A stretch of DNA of 64,000 nucleotides from Chthoniobacterales bacterium (GTDB lineage: Bacteria; Verrucomicrobiota; Verrucomicrobiia; Chthoniobacterales; UBA10450). The notes below the pieces were generated by a model. The model made no database searches and was not told the DNA's origin. It saw only the letters and a list, made by a program, of their open reading frames with translations. The position numbers and the translations under genes are program-made. Positions 61,863-64,000 of this stretch are shown piece by piece. Numbering within the stretch: the stretch's first letter is position 1; the number at the start of each line of letters is the position of its first letter. The stretch is from contig JACDGS010000015.1 of assembly GCA_013821455.1 (NCBI GenBank), forward strand, positions 1-64,000, given 5' to 3'.

Positions 61863-63031
61863 GCCTCACGATCCGGATTAACGGGAAAATGCTTATTCTT
61901 TAGTCTCTCCGGAACTCGTTCGGTTTGCTCCGACTCGATTTCCTCCGTCGCCGCGCCTAACGACTCGTAGGCTTCGCGATTCTTTGGCGCGCGGCACATG
62001 TAGCAAACCGCGTGGGCGAGGGGAATGCGCGCTTCCGGCATCCCGACAAACTCAACTGCCTGCTGCGTTGCGATCGCCAACGGGAGCGCTTCCGCATCCG
62101 CCAACCCGACATCTTCACTCGCGAAAATCACAATCCGCCGCGCGATGAAGCGAAAGTCCTCACCGGCGTGCAGCATTTTCGCGAGCCAGTAAATCGCGCC
62201 CTTTTCATCCGAGGCGCGCATGCTTTTGATAAATGCGCTGATGGTATCGTAATGCGCGTCGCCCGCACGGTCGTAAACGATGGCTTTCGTCTGAATACTC
62301 TCCTCCGCGACCTTGAGTGTAAAATGAACAGTCCTTTGCTCGTTAGGCGGAGTTGTCAGAACGCCAATCTCGAGGGCGTTGAGACATTTGCGCGCGTCGC
62401 CGTCACTTAGCTTCGCGAGATGGCGTTTCGCTTCCACGTCCATTCGCACCTTATACTTACCCAGTCCGCGCTCCTTGTCGGCCAGCGCGCGATCGATCAG
62501 CTCCTCCAGGTCAGTTACGCCTAACGACTCTAACTGGAAGACCTGCGAGCGCGAGACGAGCGCGCTGTTAACATAGAAGAACGGGTTATAAGTCGTCGCG
62601 CCGATGAGTCGCAGGTTTCCGCTTTCCACGTCGGGCAAGAGAATGTCCTGCTGCGCTTTGTTGAAATGATGAATCTCATCGACAAAAAGAATCGTCCGCT
62701 GACCCGAAGTGCGCCGGCGGTTCGCGGCCGCCGCTACGACCTTGCGCATCTCCGCGACGTTACTTTCCACCCCGCTGAGTTTTTCGAACTTCGACTCCGT
62801 CATGTGCGCGATGATTTGGGCGAGCGTCGTTTTTCCGGTTCCAGGCGGGCCGGAAAGAATCACGGAAGGCAGCCGATCTGCCTCGATCGCGCGCCGCAGC
62901 AGTTTCCCCGGAGAAAGAATGTGCTTTTGCCCCACAAACTCTTCGAGCGAACGCGGACGCATCCGACTCGCGAGCGGCGCCGCGGGGTCTGTTGCTTCCT
63001 CCGTTTCCGGCGCGGTGAAAAGATCATCCAC
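61859..63031 (-). CDS. rarA: Replication-associated recombination protein A (RarA/MgsA, AAA+ ATPase)
   Basis: Protein of 390 aa starting at GTG. It acts at stalled replication forks with SSB and DNA polymerase. Features: LASRMRPRSLEEFVGQKHIL, Walker [11 protein letters not shown], Walker B ILFVDEIHHFNKAQQD, sensor region IGATTYNPFF, and the C-terminal YWLAKMLHAGEDFRFIARRIVIFASEDVGLADAEAL typical of RarA. Three octamer words lie in the gene. Confidence 0.94.
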   Translation of the reverse strand: MDDLFTAPETEEATDPAAPLASRMRPRSLEEFVGQKHILSPGKLLRRAIEADRLPSVILSGPPGTGKTTLAQIIAHMTESKFEKLSGVESNVAEMRKVVAAAANRRRTSGQRTILFVDEIHHFNKAQQDILLPDVESGNLRLIGATTYNPFFYVNSALVSRSQVFQLESLGVTDLEELIDRALADKERGLGKYKVRMDVEAKRHLAKLSDGDARKCLNALEIGVLTTPPNEQRTVHFTLKVAEESIQTKAIVYDRAGDAHYDTISAFIKSMRASDEKGAIYWLAKMLHAGEDFRFIARRIVIFASEDVGLADAEALPLAIATQQAVEFVGMPEARIPLAHAVCYMCRAPKNREAYESLGAATEEIESEQTERVPERLKNKHFPVNPDREA

Positions 63032-63118
63032 GCGCTAGACTAACGGCGCGTATTTGGTTTGTCAGCCGCTTGACCGAGCCTCACCGCGCCCGCATTCTTT
63101 TTCGCGGCTCACCTTTTC

Positions 63119-63622
63119 ATGAAAACCATTCTCGTTCCGATCGATTTTTCTTCCGCGATGGCGGGCGTCGTCGCACAAGCGCGCGAGTTGGCGCGCGCCT
63201 GTGACGCGGAACTGCATCTGGTCCACGTGCGCGATCTCGCGAGCTTACCGGCATACCCCGCGCCGGCGGTCGGTTTTCCCGGAATGGGTGTGGCGGAAAT
63301 GGGAGTGACTGGAGGTGTCACCATGGCGGTGCCCGGACTCCTGCCAGAGGAAATGCCTAACGAAAAGGGACCGGACCGCGTTATAGCTCTGGCTGAGGAG
63401 CTGCGCCATCAAGGCTTGCGCGCATCCGTGCACGAGCGCGCTGGAGCCGTCGTCGAGGAAATTCTCAAGTTGGCCGACGAGTTATCCGCCGACCTGATCG
63501 TTTTGGGTTCGCACGGTCACGGCTCGGTCTACAACCTGCTTGTAGGAAGTGTAACTGAAGGCGTCATCAAAGCAGGTCGGCATCCCGTATTGCTCGTTCC
63601 GATTGCGGTCGCAGCGAAATAG
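63119..63622 (+). CDS. Universal stress protein (UspA family)
   Basis: Protein of 167 aa. ILVPIDFSSAMAGVVAQA at the N-terminus and the C-terminal nucleotide-binding signature LIVLGSHGHGSVYNLLVGSVTEGVIKAGRHPVLLVPI (G-2x-G-9x-G-S/T type). It contains a Gly/Met-rich insert around residues 55-75 (GFPGMGVAEMGVTGGVTMAVPG). ATP-binding is likely; specific role unknown. Confidence 0.92.
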   Translation: MKTILVPIDFSSAMAGVVAQARELARACDAELHLVHVRDLASLPAYPAPAVGFPGMGVAEMGVTGGVTMAVPGLLPEEMPNEKGPDRVIALAEELRHQGLRASVHERAGAVVEEILKLADELSADLIVLGSHGHGSVYNLLVGSVTEGVIKAGRHPVLLVPIAVAAK

Positions 63623-63671
63623 CGGGCCCGCGGCTTGCGTCCCGCGCCGTTTCTCCGAAAGGTCTGTTCCC

Positions 63672-64000
63672 ATGCGCCCGCGCGGACTTTTTTTCTCGCT
63701 CCTGCTTCTATTCGCCATTCCCGCTGGCCTAACGAGTGCCGCAAAGCTCCCTTTCGAAACGGTCTTTGCAGGACGCGCGACTTTCGACAAGCTCGTCGCC
63801 GAGGCAAAGGCGAATAACTGGCGTGCGCTTCCTCTCGGGGAGCGTGTCGCCACAATCGGTCATGCGCTCACCGGGACGCGCTATAAGTCCTTCACGTTGG
63901 AAATCGACGATCACATCGAGGCGGCCTCCGTTAACTTTAAAGGCGTCGATTGCTGGACCTTCTTTGAAATCTCGCTCGCCTTTGCCCGCATGCTCGATGA
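63672..64000 (+). CDS. DUF1460 (N-acetylmuramoyl-L-alanine amidase-like) protein, cut by window end
   Basis: An open frame from ATG 63672 that runs off the window and is therefore missing from the ORF track. Signal peptide (LFFSLLLLFAIPAGLTSAA), then LPLGERVATIGHALTGTRYKSFTLE and VNFKGVDCWTFFEISLAFARML, the DUF1460 pattern with catalytic Cys in VDCWTF. Such exported proteins have a cysteine-hydrolase fold related to cell-wall amidases. At least 109 residues visible. An octamer word lies in the signal-peptide coding region. Confidence 0.8.
   Translation, partial: MRPRGLFFSLLLLFAIPAGLTSAAKLPFETVFAGRATFDKLVAEAKANNWRALPLGERVATIGHALTGTRYKSFTLEIDDHIEAASVNFKGVDCWTFFEISLAFARMLD

Overview
The window looks like chromosomal DNA of a GC-rich Gram-negative bacterium of the Verrucomicrobia (Spartobacteria/Chthoniobacterales-like). 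This is an inference from gene content: autotransporter-associated beta-strand-repeat surface proteins, repeat proteins with S74 chaperone ends, an ECF sigma factor coupled to a Ser/Thr kinase with TPRs, and a generally verrucomicrobial flavour of core genes. There is no rRNA to anchor the call. One tRNA gene is present (Arg, anticodon CCG).

Layout. 0.2-6.1 kb: aromatic amino acid hydroxylase, a sigma-factor operon with two small envelope proteins, a Spy-like protein, GNAT, CsbD and a secreted PQQ-type sugar dehydrogenase. 6.6-10.2 kb: an integron-type gene cassette array without integrase in view, with at least four related attC sites of 122-145 bp and one divergent one, carrying small unknown genes and methyltransferases. 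11-16.8 kb: ftsK, a RodZ-like gene, rimO, a Pro-rich membrane protein and thioredoxin. 16.8-23.3 kb: three beta-strand-repeat surface proteins (the third broken by two frameshifts) and an exported esterase. 23.5-26.6 kb: a small defence island, in which a BglII-like restriction enzyme and an MT-A70 methyltransferase sit inside the remains of another DNA methyltransferase, followed by an ApeA-like HEPN gene. 26.8-35.7 kb: three S74-type repeat surface proteins (two broken), a Ser/Thr kinase-TPR protein with its ECF sigma factor, and an exported cupin. 35.7-40.8 kb: tRNA-Arg, rplS, rnhB, a YraN gene, then ahcY and metK with a GxxExxY element lodged between them. 40.9-45.6 kb: an ArsR-methyltransferase regulator divergent from metK, a cyclase-TPR protein, and a lanthipeptide-synthetase-like lyase/kinase without cyclase next to a small unknown gene. 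45.7-64 kb: lpdA, small membrane proteins, ligA, a sigma/anti-sigma/catalytically dead HtrA-like operon, peptidases, a very large ABCG-like transporter, ftsH, a methyltransferase, rarA, a universal stress protein and the start of a DUF1460 gene.

The strongest unexplained signal is a dispersed octamer, CCTAACGA/TCGTTAGG (most often GCCTAACGA). I found 80 exact copies by eye, in both orientations, inside core genes, at stop codons and between genes. About two copies are expected by chance. It is dense in core DNA (about one per 0.5-0.7 kb), thin in the surface-protein and defence region, and absent from ahcY and metK. The same letters form the R' recombination box of the cassette array, which raises the question whether the genomic word and the integron are connected.

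Five genes between 7.7 and 35.7 kb carry single-base lesions (two of them are S74 surface genes), whereas no comparable lesion was seen in the core genes. This suggests real decay of accessory DNA rather than random sequencing error, although several lesions lie in homopolymers. One further gene, the lanthipeptide-synthetase-like gene at 44.4 kb, has an unresolved start and could also carry an indel.
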